From NCBI GenBank assembly GCA_964490875.1, contig CAZBEF010000004.1:1-64000 (forward strand): DNA of 64,000 nucleotides, written 5' to 3'. Each line of letters starts with the position of its first letter. Within the stretch, counting starts at the first letter, position 1. The notes beneath the pieces are model-generated. The model searched no databases. It had not been told where the DNA came from and saw only the letters and a list, made by a program, of their open reading frames with translations. The DNA comes from CAYYYG01 sp964490875. Its GTDB lineage: Bacteria; Patescibacteriota; Microgenomatia; UBA1406; GWC2-37-13. Shown here piece by piece: positions 49,823 to 59,861 of this stretch. Both the position numbers and the translations under genes were made by a program.

Positions 49823-50704
49823 TTAAAGTAATGGATCGACGATTGATTTAATATCTTTGAAATCGTGTGCACCGTTGACTATCTTATCATTCACTACGAA
49901 ATGCGGTGTTCCCTGGAATGATAGACCTGGATCAATTTCCTGTTCATCGCGAGTCAGCTTTGATTCATATTTAGCACTATCCAAACATGATTTCATTGCA
50001 CCGGCATCGGTAACATCTGCAAGGAAATCTACAAGCTTCTGAGACTGAGCTCTATCGTTTTTGACAGTGTCATTTAATAGTGTGTATGCTTCATTGGTCA
50101 TTAATTTGTCATGTACCGGCCAGAAATCACCTTTTTCATAAGCACAGTAAAACGCTTCCATTCCCAGTCTCCCATTGCCATGACCTGTGCCGTAAAGAAT
50201 TGCCAGACTGGCTTTTCCTTCATCGACTAACTGCCTGATTCCTGTTACTGGAGGATTATATTGTCCGCCATCGGACACATACTGAAAGTTGGCTTGTTTA
50301 CTGAGTTCCGGATTATGCCCGCCGGCAATGTGGCAGTAAGGGCAGCTCGGATCGGTAATTTCAACAATCAAAACTTTATTTTTATTATCGCCAAAATGAA
50401 TGTATCCGTCGGCAAATAACGGTTTCACTTTATCAATAGATACTGTTGTTGGAGGAGCCTGTTGCTGAGTTGTCCCAGTTCCTTGAGCTGCTTTGGCATC
50501 AGTCAATGATTTTTGAAGCGATGTTGTTTTCATGAGTAAATATCCTGCAAAAAAAGAAACGGCCATCAAAAGAAGAATTAAAATATAGTTTGGATTTTTT
50601 TGAATATACATAGGTTGATTATTTGCAGCAACTGTTTCATCTGAAAAGTCAGAATCAGTATCTGATTCATCAACTACTCTCTTCTTTCTTTTTATGGATG
50701 CCAT
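49823..50704 (-). CDS. Membrane-anchored DsbA-like thiol oxidoreductase
   Basis: 293 residues. A basic, disordered N-terminus then one helix (NYILILLLMAVSFFAGYLLM), then a thioredoxin-fold domain with active site CPYC in DPSCPYCHIAGG and the cis-Pro loop GTPHFVVND. It probably oxidises or isomerises disulfides in exported proteins such as repeat protein 1, which has two Cys. Confidence 0.9.
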   Translation of the reverse strand: MASIKRKKRVVDESDTDSDFSDETVAANNQPMYIQKNPNYILILLLMAVSFFAGYLLMKTTSLQKSLTDAKAAQGTGTTQQQAPPTTVSIDKVKPLFADGYIHFGDNKNKVLIVEITDPSCPYCHIAGGHNPELSKQANFQYVSDGGQYNPPVTGIRQLVDEGKASLAILYGTGHGNGRLGMEAFYCAYEKGDFWPVHDKLMTNEAYTLLNDTVKNDRAQSQKLVDFLADVTDAGAMKSCLDSAKYESKLTRDEQEIDPGLSFQGTPHFVVNDKIVNGAHDFKDIKSIVDPLL

Positions 50705-50774
50705 AGGTATGAAGAAATTTACAACTCTAAAAATATAGCGTACGGAGCAGGCGTTGTCAAAAGTAATTTTATTT

Positions 50775-51113
50775 TCAGCGTATTAATAGTCCATTTTTTA
50801 ATTCGCTGCTGACCTCGATCAATACGGGTTTAGAATCTTCATCTCCCGTGATTATCATTCCGTTGGAAACTTTTCCAGCCATCGGTTTTGGTTCGAGGTT
50901 GGCGAGGAATAAATATTTTTTGCCGATGAAAACAGAAGGATCATAGTAGAGTGCCATACCTGTCAGTATTGAAACTGTTCCATAATCTTCACCGAAGTCT
51001 ACAGTGAGTTCGATGAGTTTTTTTGAATTCTCTAGTTTTTTTGCGTCTTTTATTTCACCAACACGAATGTCGAGTTTATCAAAGTCGGGAAATGTGGCAA
51101 ATGGTTTTTTCAT
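50775..51113 (-). CDS. tRNA-binding domain protein (CsaA/Trbp111-like)
   Basis: 112 residues from the ATG at 51113; the ORF extends to 51170 only by reading the dispersed repeat, so that start is rejected. It is a lone EMAPII/OB-fold tRNA-binding domain (DIRVGEIKDAKKLENSKKL, LTGMALYYDP, LEPKPMAGKVSNGMII). This domain is usually fused to MetRS; here it lies near alaS and may help tRNA binding in trans. Confidence 0.88.
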   Translation of the reverse strand: MKKPFATFPDFDKLDIRVGEIKDAKKLENSKKLIELTVDFGEDYGTVSILTGMALYYDPSVFIGKKYLFLANLEPKPMAGKVSNGMIITGDEDSKPVLIEVSSELKNGLLIR

Positions 51114-51239
51114 ATATGCAATTACGTCATTGCGAGAAGCGAAGCGACGAAGCAATCCTATTACCAACATTCCGTAGGTTAGGTTTTAATGGGATTGCTT
51201 CGTCACTCATACACTCTCGTTCCTCGCAATAACTTTAAA

Positions 51240-53042
51240 TTATCGGGCATAAAATCTGTATAGATTACTGCCGATTTTTTCGAATTTGTAAATTTCTATT
51301 TTACCAATTTCAGATGTGTTTTTCACATGGGGGCCGCCGCAGAACTCTTTTGAATATGCAGTCTGTGGCTTATCATCCTCACCCCCAATATAATACACTT
51401 TCACTTGATCCGGATATTTTTCTTTGAAGAAAGACCGGGCGCCAACTTTGACAGCTTCATTTTTCGGCATGATTTTAAACCGCATTGGCAGTTTTTCTTC
51501 AATTTTTTTATTGATAATCGCAGAAACTTTTTCAACATCTTCCTTTTCCGGTTTTTTTGAAGAATAAAAATCAAACCGTAATCTTTCTCCCGTAATATTT
51601 GACCCTTCCTGTCGAATGTCTTCGCCCATCACATCAAACAAGGCCTGATGCATTAAGTGTGTTGCAGTGTGATATTTCAGTACTTGATCAGAATGGTCAG
51701 CCAAGCCTCCTTTAAACATTCCGGCCGATGCAGTCCGGGAAAGATCTTTATGTTTCTGGAATTCTGCATAAAATTGTTCACGATCAATCTTCTGTCCTTT
51801 TTCAACTGCCAGTTCTTCGATAAGTTCAAAAGGAAATCCAAAAGACTGATAAATATCGAATGCTTTCTTTCCGTCGATTTCTTGAATCTTTGAAATTTCT
51901 TTTAAGCCGCGGTCCAAACTTGCACCAAACCGTTTCATCTCATCGCCAATTATCGATGTAATATGCGGTTCGTCTTTTAATTCAAAATAAACTCCTTCAT
52001 ATGTTTGAATCACAGATGTTGTAATTTCGGAAAAGTCATTCGGATGAAACGAACCTTTTAGCGCTTTCATTTTAATTGCCGCACGCCGCAGCAATCTTCT
52101 CAGAATATATCCCTGCTGTTTATTAGACGGTGTTGTTCCTTCTTTAATTAAAAATGTCGAGGTTTTTATATGATCGGCAATAATTCGAATTAATCGTTTA
52201 TGATCGCCTTCAAATTTTTTGCCAGTTACTTTTTCAGCTGCTGAAATAATTTTAGAAAAAACAGCAGTCTCAAAAACATCTGGCGTATTGTTTATCGCAG
52301 CTAATATTCTTTCCAGCCCGCCGCCATAGTCTACATTTTTCTGGGGAAGCTCCTGCAGTGTGCCATTTGCCATTTTTTTGTACTGAATAAAAACCGAGTT
52401 GCCGATTTCCATGAAACGTCCGCAGTCGCAGTTGGGGTGGCATTCTTTTCCAAACTTTGTATCATGCGCAGTTCCAAAATCGTAAAACACTTCAGAATCC
52501 GGTCCGCCAATTTCACCGGCCGGCATCTTTTCCGGAGTTCCTGAACGAGACCACCAGTTTTTTTCTACACCGTATTCAAAAATATGATCATCGGGCACGC
52601 CAAGTTTCTTCCAGATTGTTTTTGAATCTTCGTCTTTGGGCACCGAATTATTTCCTTCAAAAATCGTCACATATAATTTTTCTTTGGGAAATCCAATCTT
52701 TTTGGTGAAGAGCTCCCAGACCCACGGTAGCTGTTCGGCTTTAAAATAATCACCGAGCGACCAGTTGCCGATCATTTCAAAAAATGTATCATGCCGGTTG
52801 TCGCCAACTTCTTCAATGTCTTGTGTCCGTATGGATGGTTGGATGTCATACACTCTTTTTCCCAGAGGATGTTCTTCTCCCATCAGATAAGGTACGAGCT
52901 GCTGCATCCCCGAACTGGTGAAAAGTGTTGTCGGGTCTTCTTTCAAAACAAGTGGAGCAGGTGGAATTTCCTTGTGATTCCGCGGTGATTCTTCCCAAAA
53001 AGTTTTAATTATTTTTCTAAGATCATTATGGCTCATTGACAT
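51240..53042 (-). CDS. alaS: Alanyl-tRNA synthetase, short form
   Basis: 600 residues against about 875 in E. coli. Class II core with motif GMQQLVPYLMGEE and RTQDIEEVGDNRHDTFFEMIGNW; tRNA-recognition helices; editing domain zinc residues HTATHLMHQ and CGGPH. The DHHA1 C-terminal oligomerisation domain is missing. The start could be either of two ATGs 6 bases apart. Confidence 0.94.
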   Translation of the reverse strand: MSMSHNDLRKIIKTFWEESPRNHKEIPPAPLVLKEDPTTLFTSSGMQQLVPYLMGEEHPLGKRVYDIQPSIRTQDIEEVGDNRHDTFFEMIGNWSLGDYFKAEQLPWVWELFTKKIGFPKEKLYVTIFEGNNSVPKDEDSKTIWKKLGVPDDHIFEYGVEKNWWSRSGTPEKMPAGEIGGPDSEVFYDFGTAHDTKFGKECHPNCDCGRFMEIGNSVFIQYKKMANGTLQELPQKNVDYGGGLERILAAINNTPDVFETAVFSKIISAAEKVTGKKFEGDHKRLIRIIADHIKTSTFLIKEGTTPSNKQQGYILRRLLRRAAIKMKALKGSFHPNDFSEITTSVIQTYEGVYFELKDEPHITSIIGDEMKRFGASLDRGLKEISKIQEIDGKKAFDIYQSFGFPFELIEELAVEKGQKIDREQFYAEFQKHKDLSRTASAGMFKGGLADHSDQVLKYHTATHLMHQALFDVMGEDIRQEGSNITGERLRFDFYSSKKPEKEDVEKVSAIINKKIEEKLPMRFKIMPKNEAVKVGARSFFKEKYPDQVKVYYIGGEDDKPQTAYSKEFCGGPHVKNTSEIGKIEIYKFEKIGSNLYRFYAR

Positions 53043-53277
53043 ATTGTAGAATTATAACATGTGCTGATATGGTATATACTTGTATGTCATCATAATTTAT
53101 TATAATGGGATCCCGAAACCCGACTTCGCTGGACTTCGTCGAGGCGAGCAAGTTCGGGATGACGAGTGTGTCATTCTGAGCGAAGCCGAGTCAGACTCGG
53201 CGAAGCGAAGAATCCAGTATTTTCTGGATCCTTCGGTCACGTGTCAAACGCGGTCCCTCAGGAAGACAAAGAAAATT
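53043..53277. repeat. Repeat-rich divergent gap
   Basis: Between alaS and nnrD. It holds GGATCCCGAAACCCGACTTC (53107), a perfect GCCGAGT/ACTCGGC hairpin near 53184 and CTGGATCCTTCGG (53223). No dedicated promoter with good -35/-10 spacing was found, though a TATAAT lies on the minus strand near 53055. Confidence 0.6.
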
Positions 53278-54195
53278 ATGGAAATACAAACATCAAATAA
53301 TTCATCGGCAGCGTCGTTCATCCAAAAGCTTAACATTCCGGAAAAAAATTCGCATAAAGGACAGAATGGAAGAATTCTAGTCATTGGTGGATCATCGTTA
53401 TTTCATGCATCGGCAATCTGGGCGGCCGAAGTGGCCTCGCATTTTGTCGACATTGTCCATTTTGCGTCAACCGAAGAAAACAATCAGATTTTATTTGAAA
53501 CCAAAAAGAAATACCACAATGGAATAATTATCTCCCGTATAAAAATTCCAGAATATATTCAAGAAGATGACGCGGTGCTTATCGGGCCGGGAATGATACG
53601 GAGCGAAGTCAGTCCGAAGTCCGAAGTCCGAAGTCTAAAGTTTTCTGAAATTTTAGAATTAAAAGATGAAGCCGAACTGACTCAGGAAATCACGAAATGT
53701 TTATTGGAACAGTATCCAGAAAAACGATTTGTTTTAGATGCAGGTGCACTGCAGATGATGGATCCTCAATGGTTAAAGGCCATGAAAACTCCACCTCTCA
53801 TAACACCTCATCAACTGGAGTTCGAAAGACTTTTCAAAATTAAAATAAGCGATAAAAAAGAAGAGGAAAAAATTGAAATTGTCAAAAAAACTGCCGCAGA
53901 ATATAAAACAGTAATTTTATTAAAGGCAGTTTTCGATATTATTTCAGACGGTACTAATGTTTATATTATAAAAGGAGGAAACCAAGGGCTTACCAAAGGA
54001 GGTACCGGCGATATACTCGCTGGTTTATGTACGGCATTGTTTGCAAAAAATAACGCGGTAGATTCTGCAGTAATAGCATCGTATTTATTAAAGAAATCAG
54101 CGGACCGGCTTTCTTCTGAAATGGGATACTGGTATAATAACGAAAATCTAATAAACGAAATTCCAAAAACGTTACAATCAGTTATCAGTAGTTAA
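53278..54195 (+). CDS. nnrD: ADP-dependent NAD(P)H-hydrate dehydratase
   Basis: 305 residues from the ATG at 53278; the ORF reading back to 53080 is repeat sequence. Ribokinase-like fold: GRILVIGGSSLFHASA, VLIGPGM, LDAGAL, TPHQLEF, and the catalytic GGTGDILAG. It repairs hydrated NAD(P)H. Residues about 111-120 (SEVSPKSEVRS) come from three 7-base tandem repeats, GTCCGAA, at 53612-53632. The epimerase half (NnrE) is absent. Confidence 0.93.
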   Translation: MEIQTSNNSSAASFIQKLNIPEKNSHKGQNGRILVIGGSSLFHASAIWAAEVASHFVDIVHFASTEENNQILFETKKKYHNGIIISRIKIPEYIQEDDAVLIGPGMIRSEVSPKSEVRSLKFSEILELKDEAELTQEITKCLLEQYPEKRFVLDAGALQMMDPQWLKAMKTPPLITPHQLEFERLFKIKISDKKEEEKIEIVKKTAAEYKTVILLKAVFDIISDGTNVYIIKGGNQGLTKGGTGDILAGLCTALFAKNNAVDSAVIASYLLKKSADRLSSEMGYWYNNENLINEIPKTLQSVISS

Positions 54196-54269
54196 TAATC
54201 TTTAATAGACTTTATACGAATTGAACTATCTTGTTTTTTTGCATTTAAATTGTTTATAATTGAATCGAT

Positions 54270-54701
54270 ATGAAGAAAGAAACAGTCATTGCTATTTTAT
54301 TGGGAGTCGGATTGGGTTTAATATTCGCAATCGGAGTAACTCTCAAAACACGCAGTAAAGATACCAAAAAAGTAACCCCCATTTCTCATACTTTAAATAT
54401 AACACCATCTGTAACGGCAAAGTCTATGCAGTCTTCTACACTGGAAATTTCCGAGCCTGAAGACGGCAGTATCGCTCCGGCAAATTCGGTAACTATAAAA
54501 GGAAAAGCACCAGTCAATAGCCTGATCGTTATTCAGTCGGCACTTTCTACACTAACATTCACCAATGATAAAGAAGAATTTTCTCAGAAGTTCAGTCTAG
54601 CCCTTGGTGAAAATGTTATTACGGTAACAGCCTATCCAGCCAAGCAAACAGGCTCTGGAATTGAGCGGGATTTAAAAGTTTACTATCTTGACGAAGAATG
54701 A
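54270..54701 (+). CDS. Membrane-anchored protein with bacterial Ig-like domain
   Basis: 143 residues. N-terminal helix AILLGVGLGLIFAIGVTL then a linker and a single beta-sandwich: ISEPEDGSIAPANSVTIKGKAP, ENVITVTAYP. Like glucodextranase-B/Ig repeats. It overlaps the next gene by 4 bases (ATGA), so both are coupled. Confidence 0.6.
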   Translation: MKKETVIAILLGVGLGLIFAIGVTLKTRSKDTKKVTPISHTLNITPSVTAKSMQSSTLEISEPEDGSIAPANSVTIKGKAPVNSLIVIQSALSTLTFTNDKEEFSQKFSLALGENVITVTAYPAKQTGSGIERDLKVYYLDEE

Positions 54702-55426
54702 AAGACATCCAAATTAATAAGATAATCAGCGGAATTGCTTTAACTGCAGTTCTGGTAAGCGGCACTACGGTATATGCACAGGGAATGCAGAAAGATGCAT
54801 CACCATCTGCCGCAGCCGAAGCCTCACCTTCTGCAGAAGTAACCAAAACAGAGATAAGCGATATAAAAGAAAAAATCGCCACCAAAGTAGCCGAGCTTCG
54901 TAAAAAAAATCAGAAAGCAATTGCAGGCAGAATTACTGTAATAAAAGGCAATACAATCTCTATTAAAAATGCCGATGATGAAGTATATGAAGTAAAGGTG
55001 GATCCCGATTTAACTCAGGTATATCAAATCGGCACGACAAAAAAGGAGATTAAAGCTGTCGATCTTAAAGTAGGTGTATATATAATTGTCACCGGACCAA
55101 TCTTGGATAAAACAATCGACGCCAATTACATTTATCAGGATGAAATGTATGCGGTTCTTTCGGGCAAAATCACTGAAATCAATAAAGATGACTTTTCTAT
55201 AAAAGTTTCGACAACCGACAAAGACACCTATACTCTGGACATCGAGAATTCGACCAACCAGACGTTGATGGATATTAAAACTTTAGAATTAGATAAAATC
55301 GGTTTTTCGAAACTGAAAGAAGGCGATACGATTCACTTTGTTATTAAAAAAACCGGAACTGAAACAGAAAAAAGGTTTACAGCGATAAAACTTGTTATTA
55401 TTCCTCAAGAATACTTTCAAAAGTAA
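54698..55426 (+). CDS. Exported protein with OB-like (DUF5666-type) repeats
   Basis: 242 residues. Signal peptide ends VYAQG. An Ala/Ser/Pro/Glu stretch precedes a coiled section, then two beta-rich units, AGRITVIKGNTISIKNADDE and SGKITEINKDDFSIKV, typical of DUF5666-like exported proteins. Function unknown. It is coupled to the upstream Ig-like gene. Confidence 0.6.
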   Translation: MKDIQINKIISGIALTAVLVSGTTVYAQGMQKDASPSAAAEASPSAEVTKTEISDIKEKIATKVAELRKKNQKAIAGRITVIKGNTISIKNADDEVYEVKVDPDLTQVYQIGTTKKEIKAVDLKVGVYIIVTGPILDKTIDANYIYQDEMYAVLSGKITEINKDDFSIKVSTTDKDTYTLDIENSTNQTLMDIKTLELDKIGFSKLKEGDTIHFVIKKTGTETEKRFTAIKLVIIPQEYFQK

Positions 55427-55510
55427 TAGTCGCTTTTAATATTCATACGTGAATTTCGGTATTCCTTCCTCTATAATTTCTAGATTAGTATTATTCATAA
55501 CTAAATTATT

Positions 55511-58324
55511 ATGCTGAAATTCATAAAAAAATATTTCGACTTTAATGAACGCGAAATTAACAAAATTAAGAAAAAGGTTGCAGAAATTAATGCGCTGGAA
55601 GATGAAGTGCGGAAATTAAAAGATGAACAATTTGTCAAGGAAACAGAGAAATTAAAAAAACAAATTCAATCAAAAGAAAAAACTCTCGATGAAATTCTTC
55701 CGTACGCATATGCATTAGTCCGCGAAGCCTCACGCCGAACATTGGGCCAGCGCCACTTTGATGTACAGCTTATTGCAGGTGTTGCGCTTCATGAAGGAAA
55801 AATCGCCGAGCAAAAAACAGGAGAAGGTAAAACACTTTCGGCAACAACAGCCCTGTATCTGAATGCGCTCACCGGAAAGGGTGTTCACCTCGTTACAGTC
55901 AACGATTATTTGGCGCGCCGCGATGCCGGTTGGATGGGAAAGGTTTTCCATTTTCTCGGACTTACAACTTCGGCAATAATTTCTGATCAATCATTTATCT
56001 ACGATGCGGCTTACAACGATTCCGAAGCAGCCGACAGCCGTCTTGCAAATCTCAAACCGATCCCTCGAAAAGAAGCATATCAGGCAGACATAACGTATGG
56101 TATAAACAGCGAATTTGGATTCGATTATCTGCGCGACAACGGCGCCCATTCACCGGATCAGTTGGTACAGCGCGGATTTTATTACGCCATTATCGACGAA
56201 GCCGACTCGGTTCTGATCGACGAAGCCCGGACACCGCACATCATCTCCGCTCCGTTTGGCGAAGACACCTCAAAATATTACCGATATGCAACTATTGTTA
56301 AACAACTAGATCCCAAAAAAGATTTTGTAATTGATGAAAAGCTCCGCACCTCAAATCTTACCGAAGAAGGAATCCGCCATATTGAAAGCCTTCTCGGCGT
56401 CGACAATGTGTATGAAAAAGATTTTGAATCGTTGTTTCATATTGAAGCCGCATTAAAAGCGGAAACATTATTCAAACGAGAAAAAGAATATATCGTAAAA
56501 GACGGCGAAGTTATCATCGTCGACGAATTCACCGGCCGGCTTCTGCAGGGCCGAAGATTTTCGGAAGGGCTTCATCAGGCAATTGAAGCAAAAGAAAAAG
56601 TTTCCATTCAAAAAGAATCAAAAACGCTGGCCACCGTCTCTCTGCAAAATTATTTCCGTATGTATGAAAAACTTGGCGGCATGACAGGTACCGCAGCCAC
56701 CGAAGCCGAAGAGTTTCACAAAATTTATAAAACAGAAGTTTTGGTTATTCCAACACACCGCGCCATGGTTCGGAACGATCATGCGGACATGATTTATAAA
56801 ACCGAAAAAGGAAAATACAACGCGGTGGTGGAAGACATCATCGCTCAATATAAAACCGGGCGGCCGGTGCTTGTTGGTACAACATCTATTGAAAAAAACG
56901 AATACTTGTCGCATCTTTTAAAGGTCAAAGGAATTCCCCATGAACTTTTGAATGCAAAAAATCATATCCGTGAAGCTCAGATTATCGCACGCGCCGGAGA
57001 AAAGGGAGCCATCACTGTTGCTACCAACATGGCGGGCCGGGGAGTGGATATTATTTTAGGAGGCAATCCACCCGATGAAACCAAATTATCTGCAGAAGAA
57101 TTTAAGAAAGAAAGTAATGAATGGCAGAAAAAGCACGACGAGGTTGTGTCTCTGGGCGGATTATATGTCTTAGGAACCGAGCGCCATGAATCACGCCGCA
57201 TCGATAATCAATTAAGAGGCCGTGCAGGCCGCCAGGGTGATCCGGGCGATACGCGGTTCTTTGTATCTCTTGAAGATGATTTAATGCGCATTTTCGGCGG
57301 TGAACAAATCTCTCGGCTAATGACGGCATTGAATTTCCCGGAAGATCAACCGTTAAGCCACGGCATGGTCTCACGCGCTCTTGAACAGGCTCAGGTTAAG
57401 GTGGAAGGCCACAATTTTGACATTCGAAAAAATCTTGTTGAGTACGATGATGTACTTAACAAGCAGCGCCAAATAATTTACACGCTCCGCAACAAAATTC
57501 TTAAACTTCCTGAAAAAGATGGGGGAGAATTCAGAAAGACAATTTTCGAAGTCATCGATGAAGAAATCTCCGGGCTTCTCCAGAATTATATGGCCTTAAG
57601 TGTCGATATCTCAGACGAAGAAGCAAAAATTATTTCCAAAGATCTGGAAATTTTATTCCCAAAACTCGGCGCCCAGATTCAGCCATATATCGACAAACGA
57701 TCGTTTGAAGAGCTGAAAAAATTCCTGGAGAAGGAAGTAGAAAAAGACTGGGATGAAAAAGAAAAGAAGTTCACAAAAGCAGTGTGGTACAGCGTTGTTC
57801 GCGATATCTTTTTATCAACCCTCGACCAGTACTGGACAGAACATTTAACCGCCATCGAAGATTTGGGCGAAGGAATTCGGCTTCGCGGGTATGCACAGCT
57901 TGACCCGTTAATTGAATACAAAAACGAAGCATTCGGAATGTTTGAAAAGTTGATTCAAAGTATTAATTTTGATGCAACACGCCGTCTGTTCCGCGTCGAG
58001 ATCGGTATAAGCGAAGTTGTCCCGCCTGAGGAAAAAAAGAAGGCTGAGCCGGCAGAAAAAAAGATGCAGTTTAAAGCGGCATCAAGCATCGATCCGTTTA
58101 AAACTCCGCCCCAAGATCAATCACCACCTGTCCAGGTTGTTCATACGCATAAACATGAACATAAAGCATCAGATCAGCAAGCACAAGCAGCAACTCCAGC
58201 CGAAGTCGGCGGATTTAGAGTGATTCCGCCAGGCGCGGCATCACCGAACCGGAAACTTGGCCGGAATGATCCATGCTGGTGCGGTAGCGGCAAGAAATAT
58301 AAGAAGTGCCATTATCCAAACTGA
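55511..58324 (+). CDS. secA: SecA preprotein translocase ATPase
   Basis: 937 residues. Walker A GEGKT (104-108), VNDYLARRDAGWMG, DEADSVLIDEARTP (Walker B), helicase motif GRAGRQGDPGDTRF, and a C-terminal SEC-C zinc motif CWCGSGKKYKKCH. The last ~80 residues before the zinc motif are a Lys/Glu/Gln/Pro-rich linker. It powers export of the many secreted proteins seen here. It ends with TGA. Confidence 0.98.
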   Translation: MLKFIKKYFDFNEREINKIKKKVAEINALEDEVRKLKDEQFVKETEKLKKQIQSKEKTLDEILPYAYALVREASRRTLGQRHFDVQLIAGVALHEGKIAEQKTGEGKTLSATTALYLNALTGKGVHLVTVNDYLARRDAGWMGKVFHFLGLTTSAIISDQSFIYDAAYNDSEAADSRLANLKPIPRKEAYQADITYGINSEFGFDYLRDNGAHSPDQLVQRGFYYAIIDEADSVLIDEARTPHIISAPFGEDTSKYYRYATIVKQLDPKKDFVIDEKLRTSNLTEEGIRHIESLLGVDNVYEKDFESLFHIEAALKAETLFKREKEYIVKDGEVIIVDEFTGRLLQGRRFSEGLHQAIEAKEKVSIQKESKTLATVSLQNYFRMYEKLGGMTGTAATEAEEFHKIYKTEVLVIPTHRAMVRNDHADMIYKTEKGKYNAVVEDIIAQYKTGRPVLVGTTSIEKNEYLSHLLKVKGIPHELLNAKNHIREAQIIARAGEKGAITVATNMAGRGVDIILGGNPPDETKLSAEEFKKESNEWQKKHDEVVSLGGLYVLGTERHESRRIDNQLRGRAGRQGDPGDTRFFVSLEDDLMRIFGGEQISRLMTALNFPEDQPLSHGMVSRALEQAQVKVEGHNFDIRKNLVEYDDVLNKQRQIIYTLRNKILKLPEKDGGEFRKTIFEVIDEEISGLLQNYMALSVDISDEEAKIISKDLEILFPKLGAQIQPYIDKRSFEELKKFLEKEVEKDWDEKEKKFTKAVWYSVVRDIFLSTLDQYWTEHLTAIEDLGEGIRLRGYAQLDPLIEYKNEAFGMFEKLIQSINFDATRRLFRVEIGISEVVPPEEKKKAEPAEKKMQFKAASSIDPFKTPPQDQSPPVQVVHTHKHEHKASDQQAQAATPAEVGGFRVIPPGAASPNRKLGRNDPCWCGSGKKYKKCHYPN

Positions 58325-58330
58325 AATGAG

Positions 58331-58585
58331 TTAAATGTGAGCGTATTCAACCAGGAATCGGCCGATTAAAGAAAGAATACCGAAGACTATCGCAAGGCTA
58401 ATCACTGCTATTATTGACCAGATAATAAAGCGCTGCTTTGGAGTTTTTGTCATCTGGAGTTTTGAGTCGTAATTCAATATTTCAAATTTTGTTGCCGTAT
58501 AAACCTGCCAGAAGAAGTATTTGAAGAATTTCCAGATAGTTAAAAATATCCCTCCGATTTTGAATATAAACATATTTCTATTCAA
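58331..58585 (-). CDS. Small membrane protein
   Basis: 84 residues. Two hydrophobic parts, IGGIFLTIWKFFKYFFW and FIIWSIIAVISLAIVFGILSLIG. It converges on secA with 6 bases between stops. No family recognised. Confidence 0.5.
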   Translation of the reverse strand: MNRNMFIFKIGGIFLTIWKFFKYFFWQVYTATKFEILNYDSKLQMTKTPKQRFIIWSIIAVISLAIVFGILSLIGRFLVEYAHI

Positions 58586-58678
58586 TTATAATATTAATCT
58601 TTTTCTAATACGATAACCAATTGATGCGGAATTAAAATAGATGTTAAGTTAGTTATTTGAAAAAGTAAATATTCACGC

Positions 58679-59785
58679 TTAAGGTGTTGTTGAAGTAAGT
58701 GATTTTTGTGCCGTTTGTAACGCTTGCATTCGTTTGGCTCTTAATTTCGAAAGTGCAATCAAAGCAAGACTTGTTGTTTCTACATTTGCATCGCCGTCTC
58801 GTGCTATTTCAGCAGTAGATAAAGTGGTAAATCCTCCTAAACTTTGATTTACATCATCTATTGCTTGAGATAATAATAATCTATCAATAATTTCTTGCTT
58901 AATTTCTTCATCTAAAGCAACTCCGGCGATTATTGAAAGAGCCAGCTTATAAGTTGTATATTGTTTTTTCTCATTATCTGTTGAGTTAAAAGCTTTATCC
59001 GCAAATCCATTCTCATCAAATTTTTCCATTGTTTTAGCATATAAATCTTTTGCATCTTGTAAAAGTTTATCTTTTACATTTTTATCCTTGGTAGATTCGG
59101 ATTTCTTGTGTAAATCTATAACTCCATAAAATGCTAAGTCAGCGTATTCTTTCCAATCATCCATGGGAGTTCTAGTATCTTCTGTATCTCCTTCTTTGGG
59201 AGGCATTCGTGTATCAAAGCAGATTTCTTCACCAGATGCGGTTAACGTATTAACAACTTTTTTGTCACCATATAGAGGCCAATTAATTGATTCATCTGTT
59301 TCGTTTAATACTTCAATTACACCATGTGTTGGATTGCCATTTGCTGCAATTGATTGTTCTAAAATGAAGGCAAGATCTGCGCGTTGTCCTGCAGCGTTTA
59401 AAGCGATTGTAGCTAATTTATTATCATTAGTAAGCCAGTAAGTGTCTTTTTCAACAATCGGTGATGCGCTTAAAAGTCCAAGATCTTTATTAAATCTATT
59501 TGATAAAAATTCCACGCCCTTACTAATCGCTTCGGAGTATTTGTTTAGCTCAGATTCTGTAACAACTGTAGTTTCTGCTGATGCATCTTTATTTATGGCA
59601 GCTAAATATGACTGATCTTTAGGTGCTGGAGCTGGAGGTAAAGTCCCAGAACCTTCTTCAGCATTTACTGAAGGTTTATCATAGGATTTTAATGCTGCAA
59701 CCACTGCAATTAATCCTCCTGCAATTACTGGGAAAGATTCACGCCTTGATAGTTTGTGTGGAGGTCGTAAAGTTTCATCTGCCAT
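58679..59785 (-). CDS. Exported protein with Tat-like signal
   Basis: 368 residues. The N-terminus KLSRRESFPVIAGGLIAVVAAL has an SRRxSF twin-arginine pattern followed by a hydrophobic region; the mature part is helical, with LSNRFNKDLGLLSASP and LATIALNAAGQRADLAFIL, recalling alpha/alpha-toroid proteins. No enzyme motif is clear. Whether a Tat system exists in this genome is not known. Confidence 0.55.
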   Translation of the reverse strand: MADETLRPPHKLSRRESFPVIAGGLIAVVAALKSYDKPSVNAEEGSGTLPPAPAPKDQSYLAAINKDASAETTVVTESELNKYSEAISKGVEFLSNRFNKDLGLLSASPIVEKDTYWLTNDNKLATIALNAAGQRADLAFILEQSIAANGNPTHGVIEVLNETDESINWPLYGDKKVVNTLTASGEEICFDTRMPPKEGDTEDTRTPMDDWKEYADLAFYGVIDLHKKSESTKDKNVKDKLLQDAKDLYAKTMEKFDENGFADKAFNSTDNEKKQYTTYKLALSIIAGVALDEEIKQEIIDRLLLSQAIDDVNQSLGGFTTLSTAEIARDGDANVETTSLALIALSKLRAKRMQALQTAQKSLTSTTP

Positions 59786-59861
59786 GTCTTTAGAATACTA
59801 TAAAGGACACAATAAGTCAAAAGATATTAAGACCTATAGTAGGTGGAGGTTAGGGACTAAT

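Noticed and set aside
50775..51170. Longer start of the tRNA-binding protein
   Set aside because: The first 19 codons are the GAAGCAATCC repeat.
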